A stretch of 33,688 nucleotides of DNA from JBQTIP01 sp052388025 (GTDB lineage Bacteria > Actinomycetota > UBA4738 > HRBIN12), in assembly GCA_052388025.1 (NCBI GenBank), contig JBQTIP010000178.1:1-33688 (forward strand). The letters are read 5' to 3'. The position numbers and the translations under genes were made by a program. The notes beneath the pieces were generated by a model. It was given only the letters and a program-made list of their open reading frames with translations. It was not told the origin of the DNA and searched no databases. Shown in pieces: positions 1 to 8,098 of this stretch (position 1 is its first letter; every line of letters begins with the position of its first letter).

Positions 1-15
1 AGGAGGAACAGCAGC

Positions 16-1164
16 ATGGCCGAATTCGACATGAGCCTGGTTCAGCGCGGGGCGCGGCTTCGCCGCTCGCCTTACTTCGAGGCCGAGCAGCGATACAACC
101 CGCTCGGATACACGGTGTACAACCACATGTTCTTCCCGATCCGCTTCGGCGACTTCGAGGCCGAATATCGGCACCTGCTCGAGCACGTCACCCTTTGGGA
201 CGTAAGCGTGGAGCGGTGCGTGGAGATCTCGGGTCCGGACGGTTTCAGGTTCACCCAGCTGATGACCCCGCGCGACCTCAGCACCTGCGAGGTGGGGCAG
301 GCGAAGTACGTGCTGATTACCGCACCGGACGGCGGGATCCTGAACGACCCCGTCCTCACCCGCATGGAGGAGAACCGCTTCTGGCTGGCTCTCGCCTCGA
401 GCGACGTCCTGTTCTACGCGAAGGGCCTGGCGGCCTTCGCCGGTATGGACGTCCGGATCCGAGAGGCCGATGTGTCCCCGTTGCAGATCCAGGGCCCGAA
501 GTCGAAGGACGTGGTACGCGACCTGTTCGGGGAGGAGATTCTCGACCTCCGCTACTACTTCTTCAGGGAGACCGAGGTCGACGGCATACCGGTCGTGGTG
601 ACTCGTACCGGTTGGACGTCCGAGGTCGGTTACGAGGTGTATCTGTGCGACGGTACTCGCGGCGCCGAGCTGTGGGACAAGATCATGAAGGTCGGAGAGC
701 CCTACAACATCAAGCCGACCGGCCCCTCGGACATCCGGCGTATCGAGGGGGGCATCTTCAACTGGGGGGCGGACATGACCTACGAGAACAACCCGTTCGA
801 GATGGGCCTCGAGCGCCTGGTCGACCTCGACATGGAAGCCGACTTCATGGGCAAGGAGGCCTTGAAGCGCATCAGGGAGCGAGGCGTGAGCCGACGGATC
901 GTGGGCGTCGAGCTGCACGGCGATCGGTTCCCGGCGCTCAACTACACCAAGTGGCCGGTGCTTGCGGCCGGCGAACACGTGGGCAAGGTGACGTCGGCCA
1001 TCTACTCGCCTCGTCTCGAGAGGAACATCGGCTACGCGTGGGTGCCGGCCGGTCTGGCGACCGAGGGCACGAGGCTCGAAGTCGAGACGGAATGGGGGAC
1101 GCGGACGGCGACGGTGGCCCAGATGCCCTTCGTCGACCCCACCAAGCAGATCCCGATCTCATAG
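16..1164 (+). CDS. GcvT/DmdA-family folate-dependent methyltransferase, copy 1
   Basis: A 382-residue protein of the aminomethyltransferase (GcvT) fold, which moves a methyl or methylene group from a substrate to tetrahydrofolate. The N-terminal part (SPYFEA, GYTVYNHM, LWDVSVER, VEISG, LMTPRDLS) closely resembles dimethylsulfoniopropionate demethylase DmdA as I recall it, more than it resembles classical GcvT of the glycine cleavage system. The C-terminal barrel region with IGYAWVP is also typical. The start is set by AGGAGG at 1-6, nine bases before the ATG. A second family member follows 19 bases downstream, so the two are probably one operon, perhaps begun before the window. No gcvH or gcvP is present, which argues against a glycine-cleavage role. 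Family assignment is firm; the substrate (DMSP, dimethylglycine, sarcosine or another methylated compound) is not. Confidence 0.85.
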   Translation: MAEFDMSLVQRGARLRRSPYFEAEQRYNPLGYTVYNHMFFPIRFGDFEAEYRHLLEHVTLWDVSVERCVEISGPDGFRFTQLMTPRDLSTCEVGQAKYVLITAPDGGILNDPVLTRMEENRFWLALASSDVLFYAKGLAAFAGMDVRIREADVSPLQIQGPKSKDVVRDLFGEEILDLRYYFFRETEVDGIPVVVTRTGWTSEVGYEVYLCDGTRGAELWDKIMKVGEPYNIKPTGPSDIRRIEGGIFNWGADMTYENNPFEMGLERLVDLDMEADFMGKEALKRIRERGVSRRIVGVELHGDRFPALNYTKWPVLAAGEHVGKVTSAIYSPRLERNIGYAWVPAGLATEGTRLEVETEWGTRTATVAQMPFVDPTKQIPIS

Positions 1165-1183
1165 CCGGAAGGGGGGCGCTCCA

Positions 1184-2350
1184 GTGGTCAACGAGCGGAA
1201 TGAGATGCTGGAGAACAGCGCAACCCTGTACTTCGGCCCGTGGTACCGGAAGTCGCCGTTCTTCGAGGCCACTCGGCGGGCGGGCTGCACCGCCTACGAC
1301 ATCTACAACCACATGTACATCCCAGCGTACTATGACGACGTCGAGACAGAGTACTGGGCGCTGCTGAACGACGTCACGATCTGGGACGTCGGCGTCGAGC
1401 GGATCGTGGAGATCTCGGGCGCGGACGCCTCGGAGTTCATGAACACGCTCACATGCCGTGACCTCACTCGATGCGCCGTCGGGCAGGCCAAGTACATGAT
1501 CGTGACGGCGCCGGACGGCGGGATCGTCAACGACCCCGTGCTCATGAGGCTGGAGGCGGACAGGTGGTGGATGGCCCTCGCCGACAGCGACGCCGGCCTC
1601 TACGCGTTGGGCGCGGCGGTGCATTCGGGCCTCACCGTGCGAGTGACGTACCCTGAGGTCTACCCGATCCAGGTGCAGGGGGCGAAGGCCAAGGACGTGA
1701 TGGTGTCGCTCCTGGGCGACCGGATCCTCGACATCAAGTACTACTGGACGGCGCAAACGGAGCTCGACGGAATCCCGATCGTCATCAGCCGTACCGGCTG
1801 GACGGCGGTCGTGGGATACGAGATCTACCTATGCGACCCGACTAGGGGCGACGACCTCTGGAACGCGGTCATGGAGGCGGGGAAGCCCCACGGCATCCGG
1901 CCGATCGCCCCGTGCGAGGCTCGCCGCATCGAGGCCGGCATCTTCAACTACGGGTCCGATATGACGCTCGCGAACAACCCGTTCGAGATCATGGGGCTCG
2001 AGCGACTCGTCGAGGAGCAGGAAGCCGACTACATCGGCAAGGACGCCCTCATGCGGATCAAGGCGGACGGGGTCGACCGAAAGCTGGTGGGGATCGAGAT
2101 CGAGGGCGGCGAGCTGGCGGCTGAGCTCGCCGAGTACTGGCCGGTGAACGTCAACGGCCGACGCGTGGGGCACGTCACCGACGCGGTTTGGTCGCCGCGA
2201 CTCCAGACGAACATCGGTTATGTGTGGGTGCCGATCGAGCTGGCAGATCCGGGCACCAGGCTCGAGATCGAGACCCCGGCGGGGACCACCACCGGCCGCA
2301 CCGCGGCCATCCCGTTCATCGACCCGAAGAAGGAGGTCCCGGCCTCTTAA
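1184..2350 (+). CDS. GcvT/DmdA-family folate-dependent methyltransferase, copy 2
   Basis: A 388-residue paralogue of the preceding protein, with the same landmarks in the same order: SPFFEAT, YDIYNHM, IWDVGVER, VEISG, LTCRDLT, IQVQGAKAKD, SRTGWTAVVGYEIYL and IGYVWVP. Copy 1 keeps the DmdA-like GYTVYNHM where this one has AYDIYNHM, so the two may differ in substrate. The GTG start at 1184 is preceded by a GGAAGGGGGG ribosome site at 1167-1176; an internal ATG at 1205 is a weaker choice. The 19-base gap to copy 1 implies co-transcription and perhaps a two-step demethylation (for example two methyl groups removed in turn) or a heteromer; that is inference. It is a GcvT-fold tetrahydrofolate methyltransferase with unknown substrate. 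Confidence 0.83.
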   Translation: MVNERNEMLENSATLYFGPWYRKSPFFEATRRAGCTAYDIYNHMYIPAYYDDVETEYWALLNDVTIWDVGVERIVEISGADASEFMNTLTCRDLTRCAVGQAKYMIVTAPDGGIVNDPVLMRLEADRWWMALADSDAGLYALGAAVHSGLTVRVTYPEVYPIQVQGAKAKDVMVSLLGDRILDIKYYWTAQTELDGIPIVISRTGWTAVVGYEIYLCDPTRGDDLWNAVMEAGKPHGIRPIAPCEARRIEAGIFNYGSDMTLANNPFEIMGLERLVEEQEADYIGKDALMRIKADGVDRKLVGIEIEGGELAAELAEYWPVNVNGRRVGHVTDAVWSPRLQTNIGYVWVPIELADPGTRLEIETPAGTTTGRTAAIPFIDPKKEVPAS

Positions 2351-2483
2351 GGCCGCTGCCCCCCGACCTGACCCGCGGTCGCGTTCGGTGGCTCCGATGG
2401 GGATGAACACTACGGCGGCCGGCAGCGAATACGCTGACGTACAGGTATCCGCAACCGGCAAGACCAACGGAGAGGTCCCTCGG

Positions 2484-3575
2484 ATGAGACGATTGGTCGT
2501 CGCCCTTCTCGCAGCCACTGCCCTGGCCGCACCCGCGTGCACCGCCGGCACGGCGTCTTCCCCCGCTCCGGTCTCCCCGGCGGCCGTCGGCCTTCCGTCT
2601 CCGGATGGGTTCGACGACCGGATCGTCGAGGTGGTGAGGCGGGTCCTGCCGGCCGTGGTGAATGTGACGACGGACCAGCTCGATGCCGGGAGCCGGCCGG
2701 GCCAGGGAGTGGGGACCGGGTTCATCGTCTCCCCGGACGGGTACATCGTGACCAACTACCACGTCGTCGAGAACGCGCAGCGCATCCGTGTGATCACCTC
2801 GGGCGAAGGTCCGCGGGAGTACGAGGCCCGCGTCGTGGGTGGGCAGATCGAGGAGGACGTCGCGGTGCTTAAGGTGGAGGCGGAGGGGCTGCCCACAGTT
2901 CCGATCGGAAGCTCCGGCGACCTCGAGCTCGGCCAGCGCGTGATCGCCCTCGGCTACGCGCTCGCGCTGGAGGGAGGGCCGACTGTGACGACGGGGATCG
3001 TCTCGTCGCTCAACCGGGTGATCCAGGCGAACGACCCCGGCTGCCTCGAGTGCGACCCCCCGGGGGTCCGCAAGTACGGCAACGTCGTGCAGACCGATGC
3101 GGCCATCAACCCGGGGAACTCGGGCGGCCCGCTGGTGGATCTCGATGGACGGGTCGTGGGGATCAACAGCGCGGGCGCCGGAGAGGCCGAGAACATCGGC
3201 TTCGCCATCGCGATCGACGCGGCGTGGCCGATCATCAGTCACGCGATCGAGAACCCGGAGGCGGCCGTCGCGTACCTGGGAGTGGTCTCTCGGACCGTGG
3301 ACGACGCCCTCGTCCTGGAGCTGCGGCTCGACACCCGGTCCGGTGCCTACATCGTGGGAGTCTCGCCCGGCGGTCCGGCCGAGGGCGTCGGCATCCGGGA
3401 AGGCGACGTGATCGTCCTCTTCGATGGCGAACCCGTGCAGTCGTCGGAGCAGCTGGGCGAGCTGATCAGGGATCATCGGCCCGGGGACCGCCTCGAGATC
3501 ACGCTCGTCGGCTCGAGCGGCGGCCGTACCGTAAGTGTCACGTTGGGCGTGAACCCCAACCCGACTCGGGCCTGA
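2484..3575 (+). CDS. Secreted HtrA/DegP-like serine protease with PDZ domain
   Basis: A 363-residue trypsin-like (S1C) protease that acts outside the membrane in protein quality control. From the ATG at 2484 the product starts with a signal sequence (MRRLVVALLAATALAAPAC) ending at Cys19; the box is imperfect (APAC), so lipoprotein anchoring is possible but unproven. The catalytic triad is visible: His93 in TNYHVVEN, Asp125 in EEDVAVLK and Ser213 in NPGNSGGPL. A single PDZ domain occupies about residues 265-355 (SPGGPAEGVGIREGDVI). An unusual Cys187/Cys190 pair lies in a loop before the active serine. The start is chosen because AGAGGT lies seven bases upstream and a signal peptide follows; the frame is open further upstream but encodes low-complexity sequence. 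The 133-base gap after the methyltransferase gene suggests its own promoter. Confidence 0.88.
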   Translation: MRRLVVALLAATALAAPACTAGTASSPAPVSPAAVGLPSPDGFDDRIVEVVRRVLPAVVNVTTDQLDAGSRPGQGVGTGFIVSPDGYIVTNYHVVENAQRIRVITSGEGPREYEARVVGGQIEEDVAVLKVEAEGLPTVPIGSSGDLELGQRVIALGYALALEGGPTVTTGIVSSLNRVIQANDPGCLECDPPGVRKYGNVVQTDAAINPGNSGGPLVDLDGRVVGINSAGAGEAENIGFAIAIDAAWPIISHAIENPEAAVAYLGVVSRTVDDALVLELRLDTRSGAYIVGVSPGGPAEGVGIREGDVIVLFDGEPVQSSEQLGELIRDHRPGDRLEITLVGSSGGRTVSVTLGVNPNPTRA

Positions 3576-3611
3576 GCCCGGCAGATCCAGGCTGCTCCGC
3601 CCGGTGTGCGC

Positions 3612-3617
3612 TAGCCT
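3612..3617 (+). promoter_or_regulatory. Candidate -10 element before the trmI leader ORF
   Basis: TAGCCT lies eight bases before a GTG at 3626, the same geometry as the -10 elements in front of helY and pafA in this window. No convincing -35 is seen. It would give a transcript starting at or next to that GTG. Confidence 0.35.
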
Positions 3618-3625
3618 TGAGGACC

Positions 3626-3688
3626 GTGAAGGTCAGGATGCCGGGCACCGTTTTGCCGGCCGCGATCTGCGGCGGGGCATCCACGTGA
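3626..3688 (+). CDS. Possible 20-residue leader peptide coupled to trmI
   Basis: A 21-codon frame, GTG to TGA, lies between the protease and trmI. Its TGA (3686-3688) overlaps the trmI GTG (3685-3687) in a GTGA junction, the layout of translational coupling. The peptide begins MKVRMPG and ends GGAST with one cysteine. It has no Shine-Dalgarno sequence, but a TAGCCT box sits eight bases upstream, matching the leaderless pattern of other genes here. It resembles no family I know. It could be a real leader peptide that brings ribosomes to trmI, or chance. The overlap plus the promoter spacing are the only evidence. Confidence 0.35.
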   Translation: MKVRMPGTVLPAAICGGAST

Positions 3689-4467
3689 GCGCGCCGTTCG
3701 AGCCGGGGGAGCGCGCCCTATTGATCGATGCCCGGCACCGGACCTATCTCGTGCGGCTGCAGGCCGGCGGCACCTTCCATACGCACGGCGGTGCGCTGGC
3801 TCACGACCTGATCATCGGTTCGCGGGAAGGCATCGAGGTGCACACGGCCGGCGGGATGGCGCTTCGGTGCTTTCGGCCGCGCCTCGCGGACTTCGTCCTG
3901 AAGATGCCGCGGGGTGCCCAGGTCGTCTACCCGAAGGACCTGGCGCAGATCCTCCTGCACGCGGACTTGGCGCCCGGCTCCCGCGTGCTGGAGGCGGGGA
4001 CGGGCTCTGGGGCGCTCACGATCGCGCTCTGTCGGGCCACGGGGCCGGAGGGCCGCGTCGTCTCGTACGAGCTGCGGCCGGAGTTCGAGGCGAAGGCTGC
4101 GGCGAACATGGAGTCGTTCTTCGGGAAGACCCCCCCGTGGCTCGAGCTCCGGAGCGGCGACCTCCGCGAGGTGGCCGGCACGCGTGAGACGTTCGACCGC
4201 GTGGTTCTCGATCTGCCGAACCCGTGGGAGATGCTTGAGGCTTTGGGCACCGTGCTCGAGCCCGGAGGGATCCTGTGCGGCTACCTCCCGACAACCGTGC
4301 AGGTGCATCAGCTCGTCCTCGCGCTGCCGGAGCGCGGGTTCGACCACATCGAGACGTTCGAGACGCTGCTGCGGACGTGGCACGTAACCGAGCGGAGCGT
4401 CCGCCCCGACCACCGCATGGTCGGGCACACGGGGTTCGTCACGATCGCGCGCCGGGCGAGTCGATAG
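3685..4467 (+). CDS. trmI: tRNA (adenine-58-N1)-methyltransferase TrmI
   Basis: A 260-residue S-adenosylmethionine-dependent enzyme that methylates A58 in the T-loop of tRNA, usually as a tetramer. The N-terminal domain (PFEPGERALLIDA, FHTHGGALAHD) and the linker MPRGAQVVYPKD match M. tuberculosis Rv2118c as I recall it. The SAM-binding motif LEAGTGSGALT is at about residues 102-112, the catalytic-region motif DLPNPW at 176-181, and the C-terminal motif VRPDHRMVGHTGF follows. The GTG start gives the family's usual N-terminus and has GGCGGGG eight bases before it; it also overlaps the stop of the short upstream frame by GTGA. In-frame sequence upstream of 3685 does not look like TrmI. It lies just upstream of arc, a neighbourhood shared with mycobacteria. 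Confidence 0.93.
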   Translation: MSAPFEPGERALLIDARHRTYLVRLQAGGTFHTHGGALAHDLIIGSREGIEVHTAGGMALRCFRPRLADFVLKMPRGAQVVYPKDLAQILLHADLAPGSRVLEAGTGSGALTIALCRATGPEGRVVSYELRPEFEAKAAANMESFFGKTPPWLELRSGDLREVAGTRETFDRVVLDLPNPWEMLEALGTVLEPGGILCGYLPTTVQVHQLVLALPERGFDHIETFETLLRTWHVTERSVRPDHRMVGHTGFVTIARRASR

Positions 4468-4524
4468 CCAGACGCAACCGGCAGCGGTCGGTGTACGTAT
4501 GAGCTATCGAGAAGCGTGGAGCAA

Positions 4525-4551
4525 CTCCGGCGGCTTCAGAAGCCATTGGAG
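4525..4551 (+). other. Small hairpin between trmI and arc
   Basis: CTCC (4525-4528) pairs with GGAG (4548-4551), enclosing GGCTT/AAGCC around a three-base loop. No T-run follows, so it is not a standard terminator. It lies just upstream of the candidate arc promoter and may be a weak attenuator or incidental. Confidence 0.3.
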
Positions 4552-4561
4552 AACCCCGACA

Positions 4562-4567
4562 TATACT
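4562..4567 (+). promoter_or_regulatory. Candidate -10 element of arc
   Basis: TATACT matches the TATAAT consensus at five of six bases and lies 21 bases before the arc ATG at 4589. No good -35 is seen at 16-18 bases. A start site near 4574 would leave a short leader carrying the GGGAGGTGAG ribosome site at 4580-4588. Confidence 0.45.
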
Positions 4568-4588
4568 GGGTCGTACGCGGGAGGTGAG

Positions 4589-6343
4589 ATGTCGAGCATC
4601 GATCCACGCGAGCGGCAGGAGAGCTACGAGAAGCAGATCCACGAGCTCCAGACCCAGGTCAAGTTCCTGGAGGACGAGGTCGCGCTGCTCCGCGGGCGCC
4701 TCACCAACGCCCCCCGCCAGGTGAAGATCCTCGAGGAGAAGCTGCTGGAGTCCAAGGGGGATCTCTCACGCGCTCTCGGCCAGAACGAGAAGATCGCCGG
4801 CGCGCTGAAGGCCGAGCGCGAGAAGATCGAAGCCCTGAAGGAGGAGGTTGAGAAGCTCAGCCGTCCGCCGGCCTCCTTCGGTGTCTTCCTGGCCACGAAC
4901 GACGACGAGACCGTCGACGTCTTCACGGCGGGACGGAAGATGCGCGTGAACGTCGCGCCCGAGATCGACCAGGCGCGATTCCGCAAGGGTGTCGAGGTCA
5001 TCCTGAACGACGCGCTGAACGTGGTGGAGGTTCTCGAGCCCGAGCGCCAGGGCGAAGTGGTCAAGGTCAAGGAGCACCTCGGCGACGACCGCGTGATCGT
5101 GATCGGCCGGGCCGACGAGGAGCTTGTGGCCGTGCTGTCGGCCTCCCTTCGCGAGGAGGTGATCCGCGCCGGCGATCCGCTCCTGTTCGACCCCCGTTCC
5201 GGCGTGGCGCTCGAGCGTCTGCCTAAGGAGGAGGTCGAAGAGCTCGTCCTGGAGGAGGTGCCGGACGTCTCCTACGAGGACATCGGGGGGCTGGAGGGGC
5301 AGATCGAGGACATCCGCGACGCGGTGGAGCTGCCCTTCCTCTACGCGGAGCTGTTCGCCGAGCACGAGCTGAAGCCCCCGAAGGGTGTCCTGCTGTACGG
5401 GCCACCGGGCTGCGGCAAGACGCTCATCGCGAAGGCCGTGGCCAGGTCGCTGGCCGACAAGGTCAGGGAACGAACCGGGCGTGAGGACGCCCACTCCTAC
5501 TTCCTGAACATCAAGGGACCCGAGCTGTTGAACAAGTACGTCGGCGAGACCGAGCGCCAGATCCGGCAGATATTCCAGCGCGCGAAGGAGCGCTCCGAGG
5601 AGGGCCTGCCGGTCATCGTGTTCTTCGACGAGATGGACTCGATCTTCCGCACGCGGGGCTCCGGGATCTCCTCGGACGTCGAGAGCACGATCGTGCCCCA
5701 GCTGCTGTCGGAGCTGGATGGGGTCGAGACGCTCAAGAACGTCATCGTGATCGGCGCATCGAACCGCGAGGACCTGATCGACCCGGCCATCCTTCGACCG
5801 GGCCGGCTCGACGTGAAGATCAAGATCGAGCGGCCCACCCAGGCGCAAGCAAAGGACATCATGTCGAAGTATCTGCACGCCAACGTCCCGATCCACCCCA
5901 ACGACGTAGCGAAGTCGGGCGGCGACGTCGCCCAGGCCGTCGAGCGCATGATCGAGCTGACGGCCGACCGCATGTACGCGCCTACCGAGGAGAACCGCTT
6001 CCTCGAGGTCACGTACGCCTCCGGCGACAAGGAGATCTTGTACTTCAAGGACTTCAACTCCGGCGCGATGATCGAGAACATCGTTCGCCGGGCGAAGAAG
6101 GAAGCCATCAAGCGCTTCCTCACGTCGGGAGAGAAGGGGATCACGCTGGAGGACCTTGCTCTGGCCATCCGGGACGAGTTCAAGGAGAACGAGGATCTCC
6201 CCAACACCACCAACCCCGACGACTGGGCTCGGATCTCTGGGAAGAAGGGCGAGCGGATCGTCTTCGTGCGCACCCTCCTGGCCGAGGAGCCCGGTGCGGG
6301 CGGACGCCAGGTCGAGCGTGTCAGCCCTGGACAGTATCTGTAA
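4589..6343 (+). CDS. arc: Proteasome-activating AAA ATPase (ARC/Mpa)
   Basis: A 584-residue ring ATPase that recognises Pup on tagged proteins, unfolds them and feeds them into the 20S proteasome. The layout is typical: N-terminal coiled coil (about 10-92), which captures Pup; interdomain OB region (about 95-215); AAA module with Walker A GPPGCGKT (271-278), pore loop KYVGE (316-320), Walker B FFDEMD (345-350) and arginine fingers in LRPGRLD (402-408). The last residues are GQYL, the C-terminal motif that docks in the proteasome alpha ring. Length fits the family (about 590-610). The ATG at 4589 is chosen for its strong GGAGGTGAG site; the frame is open back to an ATG at 4499, but the extra 30 residues are not family-like and that ATG lacks a ribosome site. 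dop follows three bases after the stop. Confidence 0.96.
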   Translation: MSSIDPRERQESYEKQIHELQTQVKFLEDEVALLRGRLTNAPRQVKILEEKLLESKGDLSRALGQNEKIAGALKAEREKIEALKEEVEKLSRPPASFGVFLATNDDETVDVFTAGRKMRVNVAPEIDQARFRKGVEVILNDALNVVEVLEPERQGEVVKVKEHLGDDRVIVIGRADEELVAVLSASLREEVIRAGDPLLFDPRSGVALERLPKEEVEELVLEEVPDVSYEDIGGLEGQIEDIRDAVELPFLYAELFAEHELKPPKGVLLYGPPGCGKTLIAKAVARSLADKVRERTGREDAHSYFLNIKGPELLNKYVGETERQIRQIFQRAKERSEEGLPVIVFFDEMDSIFRTRGSGISSDVESTIVPQLLSELDGVETLKNVIVIGASNREDLIDPAILRPGRLDVKIKIERPTQAQAKDIMSKYLHANVPIHPNDVAKSGGDVAQAVERMIELTADRMYAPTEENRFLEVTYASGDKEILYFKDFNSGAMIENIVRRAKKEAIKRFLTSGEKGITLEDLALAIRDEFKENEDLPNTTNPDDWARISGKKGERIVFVRTLLAEEPGAGGRQVERVSPGQYL

Positions 6344-6346
6344 CCC

Positions 6347-7831
6347 ATGGCGATCGCCAAGGTCATCGGCACCGAGACCGAGTACGGCATCTCCGCGGTC
6401 GGCTCGCCCGATTTCAACCCCGTACTGTCCTCGTCGCTCCTCATCAGCACCTATGCGGGATCGCTTCGGCGGATCCGATGGGATTACGAGCAGGAATCGC
6501 CGCTCCGCGACGCGCGCGGGTTCGAGCCCGTGCAGATGCGGGAGCCGGCGGAGGAGGATCTCGGCCTCGCCAACGTGATCCTGCCGAACGGCGCGCGTTA
6601 CTACGTCGACCACGCCCACCCTGAGTACTCCACGCCGGAGTGCTCGAGCCCCCGCGAGCTCGTCGTCCACGACCGCGCTGGGGAGCGGATTCTGGAACGC
6701 TCCCTGGAGGAGCTTCACCGCGTCCTGCCGATCGGGCAGCGCCTTGCGATCTACAAGAACAACACCGATGGGAAGGGGAACTCGTACGGAACTCACGAGA
6801 ATTACCTGGTTGACCGCCGTGTGCCCTTCGGCAGCATCGTGCGCGACCTCACGCCGTTCCTGGTCAGCCGGCAGGTGTTCACAGGCGCAGGGAAGCTGGG
6901 CGCGGAGGGCGCCCGCGAGGAGCGCGGGCGGCCCCGGTACCAGCTCACCCAACGGTCCGACTTCTTCGAAGCCGAGGTGGGGCTGGAAACCACTCTGAAG
7001 CGGCCCATCATCAACACGCGAGACGAGCCACATGCCGATCCCGAGAAGTACCGGCGCCTGCACGTGATCATCGGAGACGCCAACATGTGCGAGGTGGCGA
7101 CTTTCCTGAAGGTCGGGACCACCTCGCTCGTACTCAAGATGATCGAGGATGAGTTCCTACCCGATCTCTCGCTGGCCAACCCGGTCAATTCGCTGCACGA
7201 CGTATCGCGGGACATCTCGTGCCGGGCGACGGTCGCCCTCGCCGACGGGCGGCGCCTGTCGGCCGTGCAGCTCCAGTGGGAGTATCTGGATCGTGCCAAG
7301 AAGTACGTCGAGCAAGAGGACCTGACGCCCGACAACGCGGAGCTAGTGCAGCGCTGGGAGTCGGTCCTCGTGGCACTCGAGGAGGAGCCCCTTTCGCTAC
7401 ATCGCGAGCTGGACTGGGTGGCAAAGTACCGGCTGCTCGAGGGCTACCGCGAGCGGGACGGCCTGGACTGGTCCGACCCTCGGCTTCGCCTGATCGACCT
7501 CCAGTACCACGACGTGCGCCGCGACAAGGGTCTCTACCACCGCCTCGCTGAGACGGGCCGGGTCGAGCGTCTTGTGTCCGAGGCGGAGATCGGGCGAGCG
7601 ATCATCGAGCCGCCGGAAGACACGCGCGCGTACTTCCGCGGCCGGTGCATCGCGAAGTATCCCGACGCGATCGCTGCGGCGTCGTGGGACTCCCTGATCT
7701 TCGACACCGGGGAAGAGGCCTTGCAGCGCATCCCGATGCGGGAGCCGCTCAAGGGCACCCGTGAGCACGTGGCCGAGCTGCTCGAACGCTCGCCGGATCC
7801 CGGCACCCTCGTGCGGCTCCTCCAGGAGTAG
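6347..7831 (+). CDS. dop: Pup deamidase/depupylase Dop
   Basis: A 494-residue enzyme of the glutamine-synthetase-like PafA/Dop family. It cleaves Pup from substrates and, in many species, deamidates Pup's C-terminal Gln. Dop rather than PafA is indicated by GTETEYGIS at residues 8-16, the insertion loop RWDYEQESPLRDARGF (about 44-59), NGARYYVDHAHPEYSTPE with the likely catalytic Asp88, and ETTLKRPIINTRDEPHAD. ATP-binding features KNNTDGKGNSYGTHENYL are intact. The ATG lies three bases after the arc stop, so the pair is co-transcribed. Pup in this genome already ends in Glu, so deamidation should be unnecessary and Dop probably acts mainly as a depupylase (inference). Confidence 0.95.
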   Translation: MAIAKVIGTETEYGISAVGSPDFNPVLSSSLLISTYAGSLRRIRWDYEQESPLRDARGFEPVQMREPAEEDLGLANVILPNGARYYVDHAHPEYSTPECSSPRELVVHDRAGERILERSLEELHRVLPIGQRLAIYKNNTDGKGNSYGTHENYLVDRRVPFGSIVRDLTPFLVSRQVFTGAGKLGAEGAREERGRPRYQLTQRSDFFEAEVGLETTLKRPIINTRDEPHADPEKYRRLHVIIGDANMCEVATFLKVGTTSLVLKMIEDEFLPDLSLANPVNSLHDVSRDISCRATVALADGRRLSAVQLQWEYLDRAKKYVEQEDLTPDNAELVQRWESVLVALEEEPLSLHRELDWVAKYRLLEGYRERDGLDWSDPRLRLIDLQYHDVRRDKGLYHRLAETGRVERLVSEAEIGRAIIEPPEDTRAYFRGRCIAKYPDAIAAASWDSLIFDTGEEALQRIPMREPLKGTREHVAELLERSPDPGTLVRLLQE

Positions 7832-7860
7832 TCGCTGCCAGCACCGGCCCGGCCCCCCAC

Positions 7861-7866
7861 TACAAT
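7861..7866 (+). promoter_or_regulatory. Candidate -10 element of pup
   Basis: TACAAT (five of six matches) lies 28 bases before the pup GTG. It implies a start near 7873 and a leader of about 22 bases holding GGAAGGAG. The only -35-like sequence, CTGCCA at 7835-7840, has a 20-base spacer and is weak. A local promoter would let pup be made in excess over dop. Confidence 0.45.
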
Positions 7867-7894
7867 GGTCCTCGAACGACCGGAAGGAGTGTCG

Positions 7895-8098
7895 GTGCCC
7901 CAGGAGCAAGAACAGAAGAAGGTCCAGCGCAAGGGTGGTGGGGACGGTGCCCCGGGCGACGCCGGCCAGACTCGGGCCGACTCCAAGGGCGAGAAGCTCA
8001 AGGAGGAGATGGACGAGATCTTGGACGAGATCGATTCCGTCCTTGAGGAGAACGCCGAGGAGTTCATCAAGAGCTACGTCCAAAAGGGCGGCGAGTGA
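7895..8098 (+). CDS. pup: Prokaryotic ubiquitin-like protein Pup
   Basis: A 67-residue disordered, acidic protein that PafA links by its C-terminal glutamate to substrate lysines. The N-terminal half is rich in Gln, Lys and Gly; the C-terminal half (KGEKLKEEMDEILDEIDSVL) is the helix-forming part that binds the ARC coiled coil, followed by FIKSYVQKGGE. The sequence ends in Gly-Gly-Glu (GGC GGC GAG TGA), not Gly-Gly-Gln, so the ligatable form is encoded directly. The GTG at 7895 is preceded by GGAAGGAG with a five-base gap; an in-frame ATG at 7865 overlaps the likely -10 box and is unlikely to be used. The stop overlaps the prcB GTG by four bases (GTGA). Confidence 0.95.
   Translation: MPQEQEQKKVQRKGGGDGAPGDAGQTRADSKGEKLKEEMDEILDEIDSVLEENAEEFIKSYVQKGGE

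Noticed and set aside
195..1367. Long plus-strand frame overlapping the first methyltransferase
   Set aside because: Arg- and Gly-rich translation, shifted by one frame from an intact conserved gene; no start signal.
4499..4588. Extended arc start at the ATG at 4499
   Set aside because: The 30 extra residues are not family-like, the ATG has no ribosome site and the sequence carries a TATACT box and a hairpin; the ATG at 4589 has a strong site.
4766..7063. A very long minus-strand open frame opposite arc and dop
   Set aside because: It is the antisense of strongly conserved arc and dop codons, has a composition shaped by the opposite-strand codons and matches no family. It is a high-GC shadow.
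7865..7894. Pup starting at ATG 7865
   Set aside because: The ATG overlaps a TACAAT -10 box and would precede the predicted transcript; the GTG at 7895 has GGAAGGAG and the usual Pup length.
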